NCBI RefSeq assembly: GCF_900116625.1
Contig: NZ_FPBE01000006.1
Coordinates: 107,835-171,834, forward strand
DNA length: 64,000 bases
Direction of reading: 5' to 3'
Origin: Idiomarina abyssalis
Lineage (GTDB): Bacteria > Pseudomonadota > Gammaproteobacteria > Enterobacterales > Alteromonadaceae
Shown: in pieces, positions 39,896 through 50,587 of the stretch
Layout: every line of letters begins with the position of its first letter
Numbering within the stretch: the first letter of the stretch is position 1
Notes under the pieces: model-generated
Database searches by the model: none
What the model was told of the DNA's origin: nothing
Seen by the model: the letters and a program-made list of their open reading frames with translations, nothing else
Program-made: the position numbers and the translations under genes

Positions 39896-41119
39896 ATGTT
39901 TAAGTCTCTGATAGCCGCGTCCGTGCTGGCCGTAATAACTGGCTGCGCAACAGCCGCACAGCCCACAGAAGGTAACGCTGAACAAGCAAAGTATACAGCG
40001 AGTGATAAAGCTGAAAGGCTGGCAAAAGAGTACCTTCTGGTTGATACACATATTGATGTGCCTTACCGAATTCACGATAAATGGGAAGATGTAACAGAAG
40101 CGACTGCCGAAGGCGATTTTGACTACCCCCGCGCTGTTGAAGGCGGCCTGGATGCGCCTTTCATGTCAATTTATATTCCAGCTTCTTATGAGCAAAGCGG
40201 TGGCAGTGTTCAACTGGCTCACGAACTTATTGATGGCATGGAAGCTCTGGTTGCACGAGCCCCTGATAAGTTTGCCATGGCTTATAGTACGGATGACATC
40301 CGTAGTAATAAAGAGCAAGGGCTAATGTCTATTGCTTTGGGGATGGAGAATGGCACACCAATTGAAGGTGACCTTGATAACTTGCACATGTTTTATGAGC
40401 GTGGCATTCGCTACATTACTCTGGCTCACTCATTATCTAATCACATTTCTGATTCCTCTTATGACATTCGCCGCCAGTGGGATGGTTTAAGCCCCTTTGG
40501 TAAGGAACTGGTCAAAGAAATGAACAAAATTGGCGTTATGGTTGATGTTTCTCACATCTCCGATGAGGCGTTCTACCAGGCCGTCGAAATTAGTGACGTG
40601 CCAGTCATAGCGTCGCATTCGTCGCTGCGCTCATACACCCCCGGTTTCGAGCGTAATATGAGCGATGACATGCTAAAAGCTTTAGCGGAAAATGAAGGCG
40701 TTATCCAGATTAACTTTGGTTCATCGTTTTTGGCTGAGCAGGCAAACCGTTACCGCGATATGATGAAAAAGCGTATTAATGCTGTAAAAGAGCAGTATGG
40801 TGAAGACAGCGATGAAGCCAAACGTCGCATTAAAGACATAGAAGCAAATAATCCGTACCCGTTTGCGACATTAGACACAGTTCTGGACCATATCGACCAC
40901 GTGCGCGACTTAATTGGCGTTGAGCATATAGGTATTGGCTCAGATTATGACGGTGTCGGTGATTCATTACCGGTCGGCTTAAAAGATGTATCTACCTATC
41001 CAAACCTTGTTCAGGGCTTAATGGACAGAGGGTACTCAGATAAAGAAATTGAAATGATTCTGGGTGGTAATTTAATGCGTGTTTGGGAACAAGTGGAAGA
41101 CTACGCCGAAACACATTAA
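39896..41119 (+). CDS. membrane dipeptidase (M19) lipoprotein
   Basis: A 407-residue zinc dipeptidase of the renal-dipeptidase family. The signal peptide ends in a lipobox, VITGC, with Cys17 as the predicted lipidation site. Zinc-site motifs are DTHID (His52, Asp54), the bridging Glu in GMENG, and the His-containing blocks DVSHISDEAF and ASHSS; IGIGSDYDG closes the barrel. Probably a periplasmic enzyme cleaving dipeptides. GAGGAA precedes the ATG. The S10 promoter starts 5 bases after its stop. Confidence 0.92.
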   Translation: MFKSLIAASVLAVITGCATAAQPTEGNAEQAKYTASDKAERLAKEYLLVDTHIDVPYRIHDKWEDVTEATAEGDFDYPRAVEGGLDAPFMSIYIPASYEQSGGSVQLAHELIDGMEALVARAPDKFAMAYSTDDIRSNKEQGLMSIALGMENGTPIEGDLDNLHMFYERGIRYITLAHSLSNHISDSSYDIRRQWDGLSPFGKELVKEMNKIGVMVDVSHISDEAFYQAVEISDVPVIASHSSLRSYTPGFERNMSDDMLKALAENEGVIQINFGSSFLAEQANRYRDMMKKRINAVKEQYGEDSDEAKRRIKDIEANNPYPFATLDTVLDHIDHVRDLIGVEHIGIGSDYDGVGDSLPVGLKDVSTYPNLVQGLMDRGYSDKEIEMILGGNLMRVWEQVEDYAETH

Positions 41120-41123
41120 GGGC

Positions 41124-41151
41124 TTGACACCCGGCCGTGAGTCGGTATAAT
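41124..41151 (+). promoter_or_regulatory. strong sigma-70 promoter of the S10 operon
   Basis: Consensus TTGACA, a 16-base spacer and consensus TATAAT, followed by a GC-rich discriminator (TCGCGGCC). Transcription should begin near 41158, giving a leader of about 170 bases before rpsJ. Confidence 0.9.
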
Positions 41152-41157
41152 TCGCGG

Positions 41158-41639
<482 letters not shown>

Positions 41640-41677
41640 GTGGGCAGTAATAGGATTACACACGAGAGGTTTTAACA

Positions 41678-42316
41678 ATGGCTATAGGTCTAGTCGGTCG
41701 TAAAGTAGGAATGACGCGTGTCTTCCAGGAAGACGGCGCTTCTGTTCCTGTTACTGTGATCGAAGTGCTGGCGAACCGTGTGACTCAGGTTAAATCTGAT
41801 GACACTGACGGTTACCGTGCCCTTCAAGTGACCACAGGCGAGAAGAAAGCGAGCCGTGTAACCAAGCCTTTAGCAGGTCATTTTGCTAAAGCTGGTACAG
41901 AGGCAGGTCGTGGTCTTTGGGAATTCCGCCTGAAAAACGGCGAAGGCGAAGATTACGCGGTTGGTTCTGAACTGACTGTTGATATTTTCGCAGAAGTTAA
42001 GAAAGTAGACGTTACTGGTACTTCTAAAGGTAAAGGCTTTGCCGGTACTGTGAAGCGCTGGAACTTCAGCATGCAGGACGCTACTCATGGTAACTCATTG
42101 TCCCACCGTGCACCGGGTTCAATCGGTCAAAACCAGTCGCCTGGTAAAGTATTCAAAGGCAAGAAAATGGCTGGTCAGATGGGTAATGAGCGAGTCACTA
42201 CGCAGTCACTTGAATTAGTTCGAGTTGATGCAGAACGCAGTTTGTTGTTGATCAAAGGTGCGGTCCCGGGTGCAACCGGTAGTGATGTGATCGTTAAACC
42301 AGCGGTCAAGGCGTAA
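41678..42316 (+). CDS. rplC: 50S ribosomal protein L3
   Basis: L3 nucleates 50S assembly near the peptidyl transferase centre. Length 212 (E. coli 209). It opens [16 protein letters not shown]; the conserved loop [20 protein letters not shown] contains the Gln methylated by PrmB in E. coli. Confidence 0.98.
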   Translation: MAIGLVGRKVGMTRVFQEDGASVPVTVIEVLANRVTQVKSDDTDGYRALQVTTGEKKASRVTKPLAGHFAKAGTEAGRGLWEFRLKNGEGEDYAVGSELTVDIFAEVKKVDVTGTSKGKGFAGTVKRWNFSMQDATHGNSLSHRAPGSIGQNQSPGKVFKGKKMAGQMGNERVTTQSLELVRVDAERSLLLIKGAVPGATGSDVIVKPAVKA

Positions 42317-42334
42317 CGTCTGAGGAGAATAGTG

Positions 42335-42940
42335 ATGGAATTAACATTGAAAGACGCAAAAGGCGCTCTTGAGGTTTCCGAAGCTACCTTTGGACGTGAG
42401 TTTAATGAAGCCCTTGTCCATCAAGTAGTTGTAGCTTACGCTGCAGGTGCTCGTCAGGGCACTAAAGCTCAGAAAACTCGTTCTGAAGTAGCCGGTGGTG
42501 GTAAGAAGCCTTGGCGTCAAAAAGGTACTGGTCGTGCCCGTGCAGGTACAATCCGTAGCCCTATCTGGCGTTCTGGTGGTGCGACTTTTGCAGCTAAGCC
42601 GCAAAATCACAGCCAGAAAGTTAACAAAAAAATGTATCGCGGTGCGATTAAAAGCATTTTGTCGGAATTGATTCGTCAGGAACGTTTGATTGTTGTTGAG
42701 AAGTTTGGTGTTGAAGAACCAAAAACAAAACAGCTGGCAGCGAAACTGAAAGAAATGGATCTGAACGACGTTTTGATCGTGACTAAAGAAGTTGATGAGA
42801 ACTTATTCTTAGCTTCTCGCAACTTGCATAAAGTCGACGTGCGTGATGTTCAGGGTATCGACCCTGTCAGTCTGATTGCTTTCGAGAAAGTGCTGATGAC
42901 TGCAGACGCCGTCAAGCAGCTTGAGGAGGTGTTATCATGA
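42335..42940 (+). CDS. rplD: 50S ribosomal protein L4
   Basis: L4 lines the exit tunnel and in E. coli represses its own S10 operon. From ATG 42335 it has 201 residues, exactly the E. coli length; the GTG one codon upstream is rejected for that reason. GAGGAG precedes the start. The tunnel loop [13 protein letters not shown] is present. It overlaps rplW by 4 bases. Confidence 0.97.
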   Translation: MELTLKDAKGALEVSEATFGREFNEALVHQVVVAYAAGARQGTKAQKTRSEVAGGGKKPWRQKGTGRARAGTIRSPIWRSGGATFAAKPQNHSQKVNKKMYRGAIKSILSELIRQERLIVVEKFGVEEPKTKQLAAKLKEMDLNDVLIVTKEVDENLFLASRNLHKVDVRDVQGIDPVSLIAFEKVLMTADAVKQLEEVLS

Positions 42941-43239
42941 TGCGCGAAGAACGTTTGCTTAAAGTGATTTTAGCACCTCACGTTTCGGAAAAATCGACTA
43001 TGACTGCTGAAGGCAACAACACGGTTGTTTTCAAAGTAGCAGTTGATGCGACGAAATCCGAAATTAAAGCGGCTGTCGAAAAACTGTTTGAAGTTGAAGT
43101 CAAAAACGTACGTACAGTAAACGTAAAGGGTAAAACCAAGCGTACTGGGTTCCGTTTTGGAAAACGCAGTAACTGGAAAAAAGCGTATGTTGCCTTGAAT
43201 GAAGGTGCTGACATTGACTTCTCTGGCGGCGCTGAGTAA
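42937..43239 (+). CDS. rplW: 50S ribosomal protein L23
   Basis: L23 sits at the tunnel exit and docks trigger factor and SRP. 100 residues, equal to E. coli, opening [19 protein letters not shown]. It starts inside the end of rplD (ATGA overlap); the ribosome binding site GAGGAGG lies within rplD. Confidence 0.98.
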
Positions 43240-43253
43240 CAGGAGGAATAAAC

Positions 43254-44078
43254 ATGGCTGTAGTTAAAAGTAAGCCTACGTCTCCGGGTCAACGCCACGT
43301 CGTTAAAGTCGTCGGTCAGGACCTGTACAAAGGCAAGCCTTACGCACCATTGCTGGAAAAAAACAGCAAGTCTGGTGGTCGTAACAATAACGGTCGTATC
43401 ACGGTTCGTCACATTGGCGGTGGACATAAACACCACTACCGTGTAATCGACTTTAAACGTAATAAAGATGGTATCCCTGCAAAGGTTGAGCGTATTGAAT
43501 ACGATCCTAACCGTTCAGCGAATATCGCTTTAGTTTTGTATGCTGACGGTGAACGCCGTTACATTCTGGCTCCGAAAAACCTATCTGTAGGCGATCGTAT
43601 CCAGTCTGGTGTTGATGCACCGATTAAACCTGGTAACAGTCTGCCAATGCGCAACATCCCTGTGGGTAGTGTTGTTCACGCAGTAGAGTTACAGCCAGGT
43701 AAAGGCGCACAGATGGCTCGTTCAGCGGGTGCTTATTGCCAGATTCTTGCTCGTGACGGTGCTTATGTTACCGTTCGTTTGCGTTCAGGTGAGATGCGTC
43801 GCGTTCAGTCTGAAGGTCGTGCAACTATCGGTGAAGTAGGTAACGCAGAACACATGCTGCGTCAATTGGGTAAAGCCGGTGCAAACCGCTGGCGTGGTAT
43901 TCGTCCTACCGTTCGTGGTGTGGCGATGAACCCAGTTGATCACCCTCACGGTGGTGGTGAAGGCCGTACCTCTGGTGGACGTCATCCTGTGACTCCATGG
44001 GGCACGCCGACCAAGGGCTACAAAACCCGTAAAAACAAGCGTACTGATAAGTTCATCGTACGCCGTCGCAACAAATAA
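43254..44078 (+). CDS. rplB: 50S ribosomal protein L2
   Basis: A core 23S-binding protein required for subunit joining. 274 residues (E. coli 273). Conserved C-terminal block [20 protein letters not shown] with the functionally important His. CAGGAGG precedes the ATG. Confidence 0.98.
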
Positions 44079-44094
44079 GAGTTGAGGATAAAAC

Positions 44095-44373
44095 ATGCCA
44101 CGTTCTCTTAAAAAAGGTCCATTTATTGACCTTCACCTGCTAAATAAGGTGGAGAAAGCGTTGGAAGCCGGGGATAAAAAGCCAATTAAAACTTGGTCCC
44201 GTCGTTCAATGATCATCCCAGATATGATCGGCCTGACAATCGCTGTTCACAACGGTCGTCAGCACGTTCCTGTCTACGTGACAGATGAAATGATCGGTCA
44301 TAAATTAGGCGAATTCGCGCCAACCCGTACTTATCGCGGCCATGCTGCTGATAAGAAAGCGAAGAAACGGTAA
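44095..44373 (+). CDS. rpsS: 30S ribosomal protein S19
   Basis: A 30S head protein forming the S13-S19 bridge. 92 residues, equal to E. coli, opening [20 protein letters not shown] and ending with the basic KKAKKR tail. 16 bases after rplB. Confidence 0.98.
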   Translation: MPRSLKKGPFIDLHLLNKVEKALEAGDKKPIKTWSRRSMIIPDMIGLTIAVHNGRQHVPVYVTDEMIGHKLGEFAPTRTYRGHAADKKAKKR

Positions 44374-44386
44374 GAGGTAGAGAGTG

Positions 44387-44719
44387 ATGGAAGCAATTGC
44401 TAAACACCAATTTGCCCGCGTTTCAGCGCAGAAGGGCCGTTTGGTCGCAGACCAAATCCGTGGACTTCCAGTAGAAAAAGCACTGGATATCCTGGCATAC
44501 AGCCCCAAAGCATCTGCTGTCTTAATCAAGAAAGTACTTGAGTCAGCAATCGCGAACGCGGAACATAACGAAGGTGCGGATATCGATGAGTTAAAAGTAG
44601 CCCGGGTCTTTTTAGACGAAGGTCCTACTATGAAGCGCATCAAGCCACGGGCGAAAGGCCGTGCCGATCGTATCTTTAAGCGCACCAGCCACATTACTGT
44701 GGTCGTGTCAGATAGCTAG
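44387..44719 (+). CDS. rplV: 50S ribosomal protein L22
   Basis: A tunnel-lining protein. From the ATG at 44387 it has 110 residues, the E. coli length; a GTG one codon upstream is in frame and rejected. The tunnel loop [16 protein letters not shown] is intact, without the deletion linked to macrolide resistance in E. coli. Confidence 0.97.
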   Translation: MEAIAKHQFARVSAQKGRLVADQIRGLPVEKALDILAYSPKASAVLIKKVLESAIANAEHNEGADIDELKVARVFLDEGPTMKRIKPRAKGRADRIFKRTSHITVVVSDS

Positions 44720-44729
44720 GAGATAAATT

Positions 44730-45410
44730 ATGGGTCAGAAAGTACATCCTAATGGTATTCGCCTAGGTATCTCCAGACCATGGAATGCAACCTGGTATGC
44801 GAATACAAATGAGTTCGCTGATAACCTGCACAGTGATTTTCAGGTACGTAAGTTCCTGACAAAAGAACTGCGCAACGCATCAGTCTCTCGTATCGTTATC
44901 GATCGTCCAGCTAAGAGCGTTCGTGTGACTATTCACACGGCACGCCCTGGTGTGGTTATCGGTAAGAAAGGCGAAGACGTAGAAAAGCTGCGTAAGCAAG
45001 TTTCTAAATTGACAGGTGCTCCTGCGCAAATCAACATCTCAGAAGTTCGTAAGCCTGAGTTGGATTCGCAGCTAGTAGCTGACAATATTGCTGGTCAGTT
45101 GGAACGTCGTGTCATGTTCCGTCGTGCTATGAAACGTGCTGTACAAAACGCCATTCGCTTGGGTGCCAAAGGCATCAAAGTTGAAGTGAGTGGTCGTTTA
45201 GGCGGCGCAGAAATTGCACGTACTGAGTGGTATCGTGAAGGCCGTGTACCGCTGCACACATTACGTGCAGACATCGACTACTCGACCTCAGAAGCGAACA
45301 CCACTTACGGTATCATCGGTGTTAAGGTCTGGATTTTCCGTGGTGAAGTTCTTGGTGGACTTCCAACTGAAGAAAAGCCAGCTCCTAAGCGCGGCAAGAA
45401 CCGTAAGTAA
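44730..45410 (+). CDS. rpsC: 30S ribosomal protein S3
   Basis: S3 lines the mRNA entry channel with a KH domain. 226 residues (E. coli 233). It opens [19 protein letters not shown]; the KH GXXG appears as [12 protein letters not shown]. Basic C-terminal tail. Confidence 0.98.
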   Translation: MGQKVHPNGIRLGISRPWNATWYANTNEFADNLHSDFQVRKFLTKELRNASVSRIVIDRPAKSVRVTIHTARPGVVIGKKGEDVEKLRKQVSKLTGAPAQINISEVRKPELDSQLVADNIAGQLERRVMFRRAMKRAVQNAIRLGAKGIKVEVSGRLGGAEIARTEWYREGRVPLHTLRADIDYSTSEANTTYGIIGVKVWIFRGEVLGGLPTEEKPAPKRGKNRK

Positions 45411-45421
45411 GGAGAGACGAT

Positions 45422-45835
45422 ATGTTACAACCTAAGCGTACAAAATTCCGTAAGGTTCACACAGGCCGCAACCGTGGTCTGGCGCAGTCTGGTAACAAAG
45501 TCAGCTTCGGTACTTTTGGTTTAAAAGCTACTGATCGTGGTCGTATGACCGCGCGTCAAATCGAAGCAGGCCGTCGTGCAATGACTCGTCACGTTAAGCG
45601 TCAAGGTAAAATCTGGATCCGCGTATTTCCTGATAAGCCTATTACCAAAAAGCCTTTAGAAGTTCGTATGGGTAAAGGTAAAGGTAACGTCGAATACTGG
45701 GTTGCTCAGATTCAACCAGGTCGCGTTCTGTATGAAATGGACGGTGTTCCTGAAGAGTTGGCACGTGAAGCGTTCCGCCTGGCGGCGCGTAAACTGCCTT
45801 TCAAAACCACTTTTGTGACTCGGACGGTAATGTGA
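45422..45835 (+). CDS. rplP: 50S ribosomal protein L16
   Basis: L16 contacts the A-site tRNA and organises the 50S central region. 137 residues (E. coli 136), opening [19 protein letters not shown]. Its stop overlaps the rpmC start by one base. Confidence 0.98.
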   Translation: MLQPKRTKFRKVHTGRNRGLAQSGNKVSFGTFGLKATDRGRMTARQIEAGRRAMTRHVKRQGKIWIRVFPDKPITKKPLEVRMGKGKGNVEYWVAQIQPGRVLYEMDGVPEELAREAFRLAARKLPFKTTFVTRTVM

Positions 45836-46026
45836 TGAAAGCAAGTGAACTGAAAGATAAAACCGTTGAGCAGCTGCAGGAAGAATTGCTAGGCTTGCGT
45901 CGTGAGCAGTTCAATCTGCGTATGCAGGCGGCAACTGGTCAGCTGAATCAGACTCACATGATGAAACAAGTGCGTCGTGATATCGCACGTGTTAAAACCA
46001 TCTTAAATGAGAAGGCAGGTGCGTAA
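45835..46026 (+). CDS. rpmC: 50S ribosomal protein L29
   Basis: A two-helix protein at the tunnel exit, 63 residues as in E. coli when started at ATG 45835; an in-frame GTG one codon upstream is rejected. Its start shares a base with the rplP stop, and its own stop shares a base with the rpsQ start. Confidence 0.96.
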   Translation: MKASELKDKTVEQLQEELLGLRREQFNLRMQAATGQLNQTHMMKQVRRDIARVKTILNEKAGA

Positions 46027-46289
46027 TGACTGATGAAAAACGTGTTCGTACTCTGCAAGGCAAAGTTGTCAGCGATAAGATGGATAAAACCATCACTGTA
46101 GCTGTTGAACGCCGTGTAAAACACCCGGTATACGGGAAGTACATCACGCGTACAACTAAAGTACATGCGCATGACGAAGAAAACCAGTGTAAAGCTGGCG
46201 ACACCGTGATTGTTCGCGAAAGTCGTCCGCTGTCTAAGAATAAATCTTGGACTCTGGAAGAAATCGTAGAGCGTGCTACTGTTGTCTAA
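46026..46289 (+). CDS. rpsQ: 30S ribosomal protein S17
   Basis: An OB-fold 16S-binding protein, 87 residues (E. coli 84), with [20 protein letters not shown]. It is the last gene of the S10 cluster here and is followed by a strong terminator; rplN, normally next, lies 7.7 kb away. Confidence 0.98.
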   Translation: MTDEKRVRTLQGKVVSDKMDKTITVAVERRVKHPVYGKYITRTTKVHAHDEENQCKAGDTVIVRESRPLSKNKSWTLEEIVERATVV

Positions 46290-46314
46290 ACGCAGATAAC
46301 GAAGTAAAAAATAC

Positions 46315-46344
46315 AAAGGCCTCCCTTGCGGAGGCCTTTTTTTT
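46315..46344 (+). terminator. terminator of the S10 operon
   Basis: A perfect 10-bp stem AAAGGCCTCC / GGAGGCCTTT with a 5-base loop and an uninterrupted T-run, 25 bases after rpsQ. It cleanly separates S10 from the porin gene. Confidence 0.93.
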
Positions 46345-46458
46345 GATCTAAACCTTAATAGGTTGAGTACAAATATCTGAAATTAAATAATTTATTTTTA
46401 TTAAAGAATTAATAATAAAAGCGCATATCAGCGCGTAATACTCAGAGGGAGTCAACCT

Positions 46459-47865
46459 ATGTCAAAGAGCTTATTTTTTGCAGCTACGGTACTTGCAGCA
46501 AGTCCGGTGGTTGCCGCTCCACAGGAAAGTAACTCTGTCGAACAAGAGATACAAGCGCTTAAAGAGCGGTTGGCTCAATTGGAAAAGCGTTTAGCAGAAA
46601 AAGAAGAAAGTTCGAAAGAAGAAGTTGTTGTTGTCAAAGAACAAGATATTGAGGAAGAAACAACAGCTGATAAAAGCGATGGCAAGCGCAGAGTTGTCTA
46701 TGACTCAGGTGTTCACGCTCGCTTAGATGAATTGGAAAAAAGAACGGAAGAAAACGAAAATTGGCCAATAAAGGTTCATGGTGCGGTCCGTTTTCAGTAT
46801 GAATACAATAATTACGATTCTGATAATGAAGACAGAATGGGTGATTTAGATTTCGATATTTTCCGGCTGAATTTTGATGGCGAAATGGGTGGAGTGATTT
46901 TATCTGCCGAATACCGTTGGTTCAATTATCAAGATGTCGTTAAACATGCCTGGTTTGGTTATGATTTTACTGACAAGCTTCAAGGCCAGGTTGGTGTCGT
47001 AAAAATACCTTTCGGTAACATGCCGTATAACTCCCACAGTTACTTTTTTAACACTACCTTTTATGTCGGTTTAGAAGATGAGCACGATAATGGACTTCGG
47101 TTTAAGTATCGGGGGGACGAATGGGATTTTGATTTAGCTTATCTTAAGTCTGATGAGCAAGGTGGTATCGATGGCTCAACCTCTGACAGAACCGCTCGCT
47201 ATAATTACGATACAGTAGGTATTAGGCTGCCAGGACAGGGTGCCTATGATGAACCTGGATTACCTATTGGAGAAAGTAATAGCTATGCATTCCGTACGGC
47301 TCGCAAGTTTAATTTCAGTGATGACGAAAACTTAGAGCTCGGTGTATCGGTTCAGGGGGGTAACTTATATTCAGGAACTGCAGGAGAAGGCTTTACCGCA
47401 GCACAAGAATACGAAAACCAAAATGTTGGTAATCGTTTAGCATGGGCTGCTCACGGGGTTTATAATAACGGACCATGGAATGTCCAGCTGCAGTATTCTG
47501 ACTATGACTATGACTTGAAATTAGAAAACAGAGGCGTCTATATGGCTGCCTATGCTTATTACGACGCTATCCCAACCGAAGCTAAGCTTTATACCGCTAA
47601 CGTGGCTTACACCTTACCTGTTGATATTGGTCCTATTACTAGCTTTACCTTTTATAATGACCACAGTTTAATGACGGATAAAATGGGTTATCAGGACGAT
47701 ACCTGGATGAATGTGTTGGGTGTCGCTGTAGCAGCCGGCGGGGGCTTTTACACTTACGTTGATTACGTAAAAGCGAAAAACCAACCCTTTATTGGAGGTA
47801 ATACAGCGACAGACGGTGGGGAAGTCAATGACCGTTTCAATATTAACTTCGGGTATTATTTCTAA
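46459..47865 (+). CDS. outer membrane porin with N-terminal coiled coil
   Basis: A 468-residue outer-membrane beta barrel. Signal peptide MSKSLFFAATVLAASPVVAA, then a heptad-rich coiled coil (about 24-105, IQALKERLAQLEKRLAEKEE), then alternating amphipathic strands (IKVHGAVRFQYEY to the end). It closes FNINFGYYF with the C-terminal Phe required by the BAM machinery. The layout resembles DcaP or phosphate-selective porins; substrate unknown. GAGGGAG precedes the ATG and AT-rich DNA lies upstream. Convergent with the Mrp operon. Confidence 0.82.
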   Translation: MSKSLFFAATVLAASPVVAAPQESNSVEQEIQALKERLAQLEKRLAEKEESSKEEVVVVKEQDIEEETTADKSDGKRRVVYDSGVHARLDELEKRTEENENWPIKVHGAVRFQYEYNNYDSDNEDRMGDLDFDIFRLNFDGEMGGVILSAEYRWFNYQDVVKHAWFGYDFTDKLQGQVGVVKIPFGNMPYNSHSYFFNTTFYVGLEDEHDNGLRFKYRGDEWDFDLAYLKSDEQGGIDGSTSDRTARYNYDTVGIRLPGQGAYDEPGLPIGESNSYAFRTARKFNFSDDENLELGVSVQGGNLYSGTAGEGFTAAQEYENQNVGNRLAWAAHGVYNNGPWNVQLQYSDYDYDLKLENRGVYMAAYAYYDAIPTEAKLYTANVAYTLPVDIGPITSFTFYNDHSLMTDKMGYQDDTWMNVLGVAVAAGGGFYTYVDYVKAKNQPFIGGNTATDGGEVNDRFNINFGYYF

Positions 47866-47894
47866 AAAGCCTTAAGCCTGTATAGAAAAAATTG

Positions 47895-47930
47895 AAGACA
47901 TGGTTCCCTATTAGGGTTCCATGTCTTTTT
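47895..47930. terminator. bidirectional terminator between porin and mrpG
   Basis: AAGACATGG/CCATGTCTT (9 bp) encloses an inner CCCT/AGGG stem. T-runs follow on both strands (TTTTTC plus; ATTTTTTC minus). Its right half lies within the last codons of mrpG, so one element serves both transcripts while encoding protein. Confidence 0.8.
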
Positions 47931-48303
47931 CTTTGGGCAGTATATGTTCGTAAGAATCGCCTTCCTGACGGAAATCTCTTGTGCGATTGAACATTTTTAG
48001 TTCCGTATGCAGAGCTGCTTTTGCCATAATATGTGCGCTGATAGGAGCCGTCAAAAACAAGAAAATGGCGATTAAAAGCTCATTAAAATTTGGTGTTCCC
48101 TGAGCTGCCGTAATGATAATAGTGGCAATAACAATACCGCCAATACCAATTGTCGTGTTCTTTGTTGGAGCGTGAAGTCTGGTAAAAAAGTCAGGTAATA
48201 TAGCCAGACCGAGTGAGCCAATAAAAGCAAAGCAAGCACCTAAAAGAATAAAAAAAGCAGCTAACCATTGCGACCATTCGGGTAATTGATTTAGTGCGTC
48301 CAT
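47911..48303 (-). CDS. mrpG: Na+/H+ antiporter subunit G (MrpG/MnhG)
   Basis: A small membrane subunit of the Mrp complex, 130 residues with three membrane helices and a polar C-terminal tail. The block LGLAILPDFFTRLHAPTKNT is the family signature. Last gene of the operon; its final codons form half of a terminator. 12 bases follow mrpF. Confidence 0.93.
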   Translation of the reverse strand: MDALNQLPEWSQWLAAFFILLGACFAFIGSLGLAILPDFFTRLHAPTKNTTIGIGGIVIATIIITAAQGTPNFNELLIAIFLFLTAPISAHIMAKAALHTELKMFNRTRDFRQEGDSYEHILPKEKDMEP

Positions 48304-48315
48304 AATTGTCTACCT

Positions 48316-48585
48316 TTATTCTATTAAGTCGCCGCGCAGTAAAAATTTACCAGCGGCGATGGTGCCAACAAAGCCAAACATGGCAATAAGCAGGGCGGCT
48401 TCAAAGTAGGTTTGGGTGTTCTGATACATTCCCAGCAGAAGTAATAAAGCCAGGGAGTTAATATAAATGGTATCTAATGCCAATATCCGGTCCGGTAAAT
48501 CAGGGCCTTTAACCAGCCGCCAGAAGTTTAGCAACACCGATAAACTGAATAGCAAGAAGGCAATTTGCAGTACTGTCGTTAACAT
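48316..48585 (-). CDS. mrpF: Na+/H+ antiporter subunit F (MrpF/MnhF)
   Basis: An 89-residue subunit with three membrane helices; the block RLVKGPDLPDRILALDTIYI is typical of MrpF. Overlaps mrpE by 7 bases, indicating coupled translation. Confidence 0.94.
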   Translation of the reverse strand: MLTTVLQIAFLLFSLSVLLNFWRLVKGPDLPDRILALDTIYINSLALLLLLGMYQNTQTYFEAALLIAMFGFVGTIAAGKFLLRGDLIE

Positions 48586-49067
48586 TTAAAAATCTCCTTC
48601 AGGCGTCGCTCGTAACGATTTCTAATGGTGTTTATGACTTCTTCGGGGTTTTCCTCAGAGAATGCATGAATAAGAATCCCTTTACGTCCGCGAGTTATTT
48701 CGCAAGAAACAGTACCAGGCGTTAATGTGATTGTGCTGGCAAGAATAGTAACCGGTAGTTCCTCTTTCATATCCAGTGGAAAGACGAAAAGTGCCGGTTT
48801 TATCGAGCGAGGTTTTCCTATTATCATTCCTGCAATTTTAAAATTGGCGACGACAATGTCATTTAAAAGAATAAAGAAATAAACCAACGCTAAATCTGGG
48901 CGCTTAATGGTTGCGAATTTAGGCCATGCTGAGCGAAAAAGAAATGGAACAAACCACGCAAATATGGCGCCCAGCAATACGACTCCGGGAGCAATAGAGT
49001 TAAACAGCAGCATCCAGACAGCCAGTAAAAATACTGACAGCCAAGGTGTCGGGAAAAGTTTTTTCAT
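48579..49067 (-). CDS. mrpE: Na+/H+ antiporter subunit E (MrpE/MnhE)
   Basis: A 162-residue membrane subunit: two N-terminal membrane helices and a cytoplasmic part with TPGTVSCEI and the HAF-containing end typical of MrpE. It follows mrpD after 5 bases and overlaps mrpF. Confidence 0.93.
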   Translation of the reverse strand: MKKLFPTPWLSVFLLAVWMLLFNSIAPGVVLLGAIFAWFVPFLFRSAWPKFATIKRPDLALVYFFILLNDIVVANFKIAGMIIGKPRSIKPALFVFPLDMKEELPVTILASTITLTPGTVSCEITRGRKGILIHAFSEENPEEVINTIRNRYERRLKEIFKC

Positions 49068-49072
49068 GACGA

Positions 49073-50587
49073 TTATTTCTCCCCTTCAGTTAGTACGCGT
49101 GATGGATACTGTTGTATATCATAAAGCTGCTCCGCGACATCAGTAGTGTAACTACGAATAGGGTTGGCAAAAATTGTCATGGTCAGTGACAGCGCAAGCA
49201 GCATGATGACTGCAGCGCGTTTGCCTAAAGGAGCCGATTGCTCATTAGGTTTGCCTGATAGCGTGTGCCAAAGCATCTTACTTCCCGCTCTGGTTACAGA
49301 AATAAGCATAATAAGGGTGGCGCCTAATACAGCGCCCCACAGCCAAAAACTTGTTCCATTAGGACTGGCTGACTCTAATATAAAGAGCTTTCCAACAAAG
49401 CCGGACAGCGGTGGTAATCCGATAATTGCAATTGCTGCGACCAGGAACATGACAGAATAAGTTGAGTGATTTGCCATTTTCTTACCAGAGACAATGCGAG
49501 AGGCTGTTTTACCACGCTCAAATGCAATGAGATCAGCCAATAAGAACAACGCACCAGTAATAAAGGTCGAGTGTATTAAATAAAACAGCATTGCGCCGGT
49601 GGTGGCGATGTCATTTAAGCTGTATGTCGCTATAAGCGTGCCTATAGAAATGACGACTAAATAGGCGACTAATAATCTCAGGTCGCGCGCGCCAAGAATA
49701 CCAATGGCTCCTGCCAACATGGTAATAAGACCCATAACCCATAGCCAGTCATGGGCAATAAAGGCCAGTTCGTTTGCTTCGGGACCAAAAATAAGAGTGT
49801 AAACCCGAACGATAGCGTAGACACCGACTTTCGTCATTATCGCGAACAACGCAGCTACCACTCCGGTGGTTGTAGAGTATGCCTGAGGCAACCAGAAATG
49901 CAGAGGCAAGATAGCTGCTTTTATTCCGAAAACGATTAATAACATCATACCGCCGGCTTTCGCTAAAGCGGCCTGATCACCGGTTAACTGCTGAATTTGT
50001 GTGGCAAGGTCAGCCATATTCAGCGTACCAGTCACACCATACAATGTACCTATGCCTATTAAGAAAAGTGCAGAACCTAACAGGTTAAGCAAGACATAAT
50101 GCAATGTGGTGCGTAAACGGAATTTTCCTCCTCCATGCATAAGTAATGCATACGAAGAAATTAAAAGCACCTCAAAAAATACGAATAAGTTGAAAATATC
50201 GCCCGTGGCAAAAGCCCCCATTATGCCCATAATCTGAAATTGGAATAGGGCCTGGAAATGGGAACCGAGATTATCCTCAGCGTAGCAGCCATAAATCAGA
50301 ACGGGCAGGGCTAATATTGCTGTTATTAGCATCATCAATGCACTGAGTTTGTCTACCATCAGGACAATGCCAAAAGGCGCCGACCAGTTCCCCAGAGCAT
50401 AAACAATCATTTGGTCCTGATTAACCTGAATGAGTAACGCGATGCTTAATACGAGTGTCAATATACTTGCCAGAAGACCAATAGCTCTTCTTTTGGGTTG
50501 AGGTCTATCTCCCCAAGGCAGAAGTTGTAAGAGTGCTGCAAAAAGCGGCACTAAAATCGGAAGTATCGCCAAATGTTGTTGCCACAT
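49073..50587 (-). CDS. mrpD: Na+/H+ antiporter subunit D (MrpD/MnhD)
   Basis: A 504-residue proton-translocating subunit homologous to complex I NuoN/NuoM, with about 14 membrane helices. Visible family blocks are FVFFEVLLISSYALL (with the key membrane Glu) and KAAILPLHFWLPQAYSTTTG (with the key Lys). Its start shares a base with the mrpC stop. Confidence 0.95.
   Translation of the reverse strand: MWQQHLAILPILVPLFAALLQLLPWGDRPQPKRRAIGLLASILTLVLSIALLIQVNQDQMIVYALGNWSAPFGIVLMVDKLSALMMLITAILALPVLIYGCYAEDNLGSHFQALFQFQIMGIMGAFATGDIFNLFVFFEVLLISSYALLMHGGGKFRLRTTLHYVLLNLLGSALFLIGIGTLYGVTGTLNMADLATQIQQLTGDQAALAKAGGMMLLIVFGIKAAILPLHFWLPQAYSTTTGVVAALFAIMTKVGVYAIVRVYTLIFGPEANELAFIAHDWLWVMGLITMLAGAIGILGARDLRLLVAYLVVISIGTLIATYSLNDIATTGAMLFYLIHSTFITGALFLLADLIAFERGKTASRIVSGKKMANHSTYSVMFLVAAIAIIGLPPLSGFVGKLFILESASPNGTSFWLWGAVLGATLIMLISVTRAGSKMLWHTLSGKPNEQSAPLGKRAAVIMLLALSLTMTIFANPIRSYTTDVAEQLYDIQQYPSRVLTEGEK

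Noticed and set aside
42978..43436. 152-codon minus-strand frame opposite rplW/rplB
   Set aside because: Shadow of biased codon use in ribosomal genes; low-complexity Thr/Val composition and no start signals.
44305..44694. 129-codon minus-strand frame opposite rplV
   Set aside because: Shadow of a highly expressed gene.
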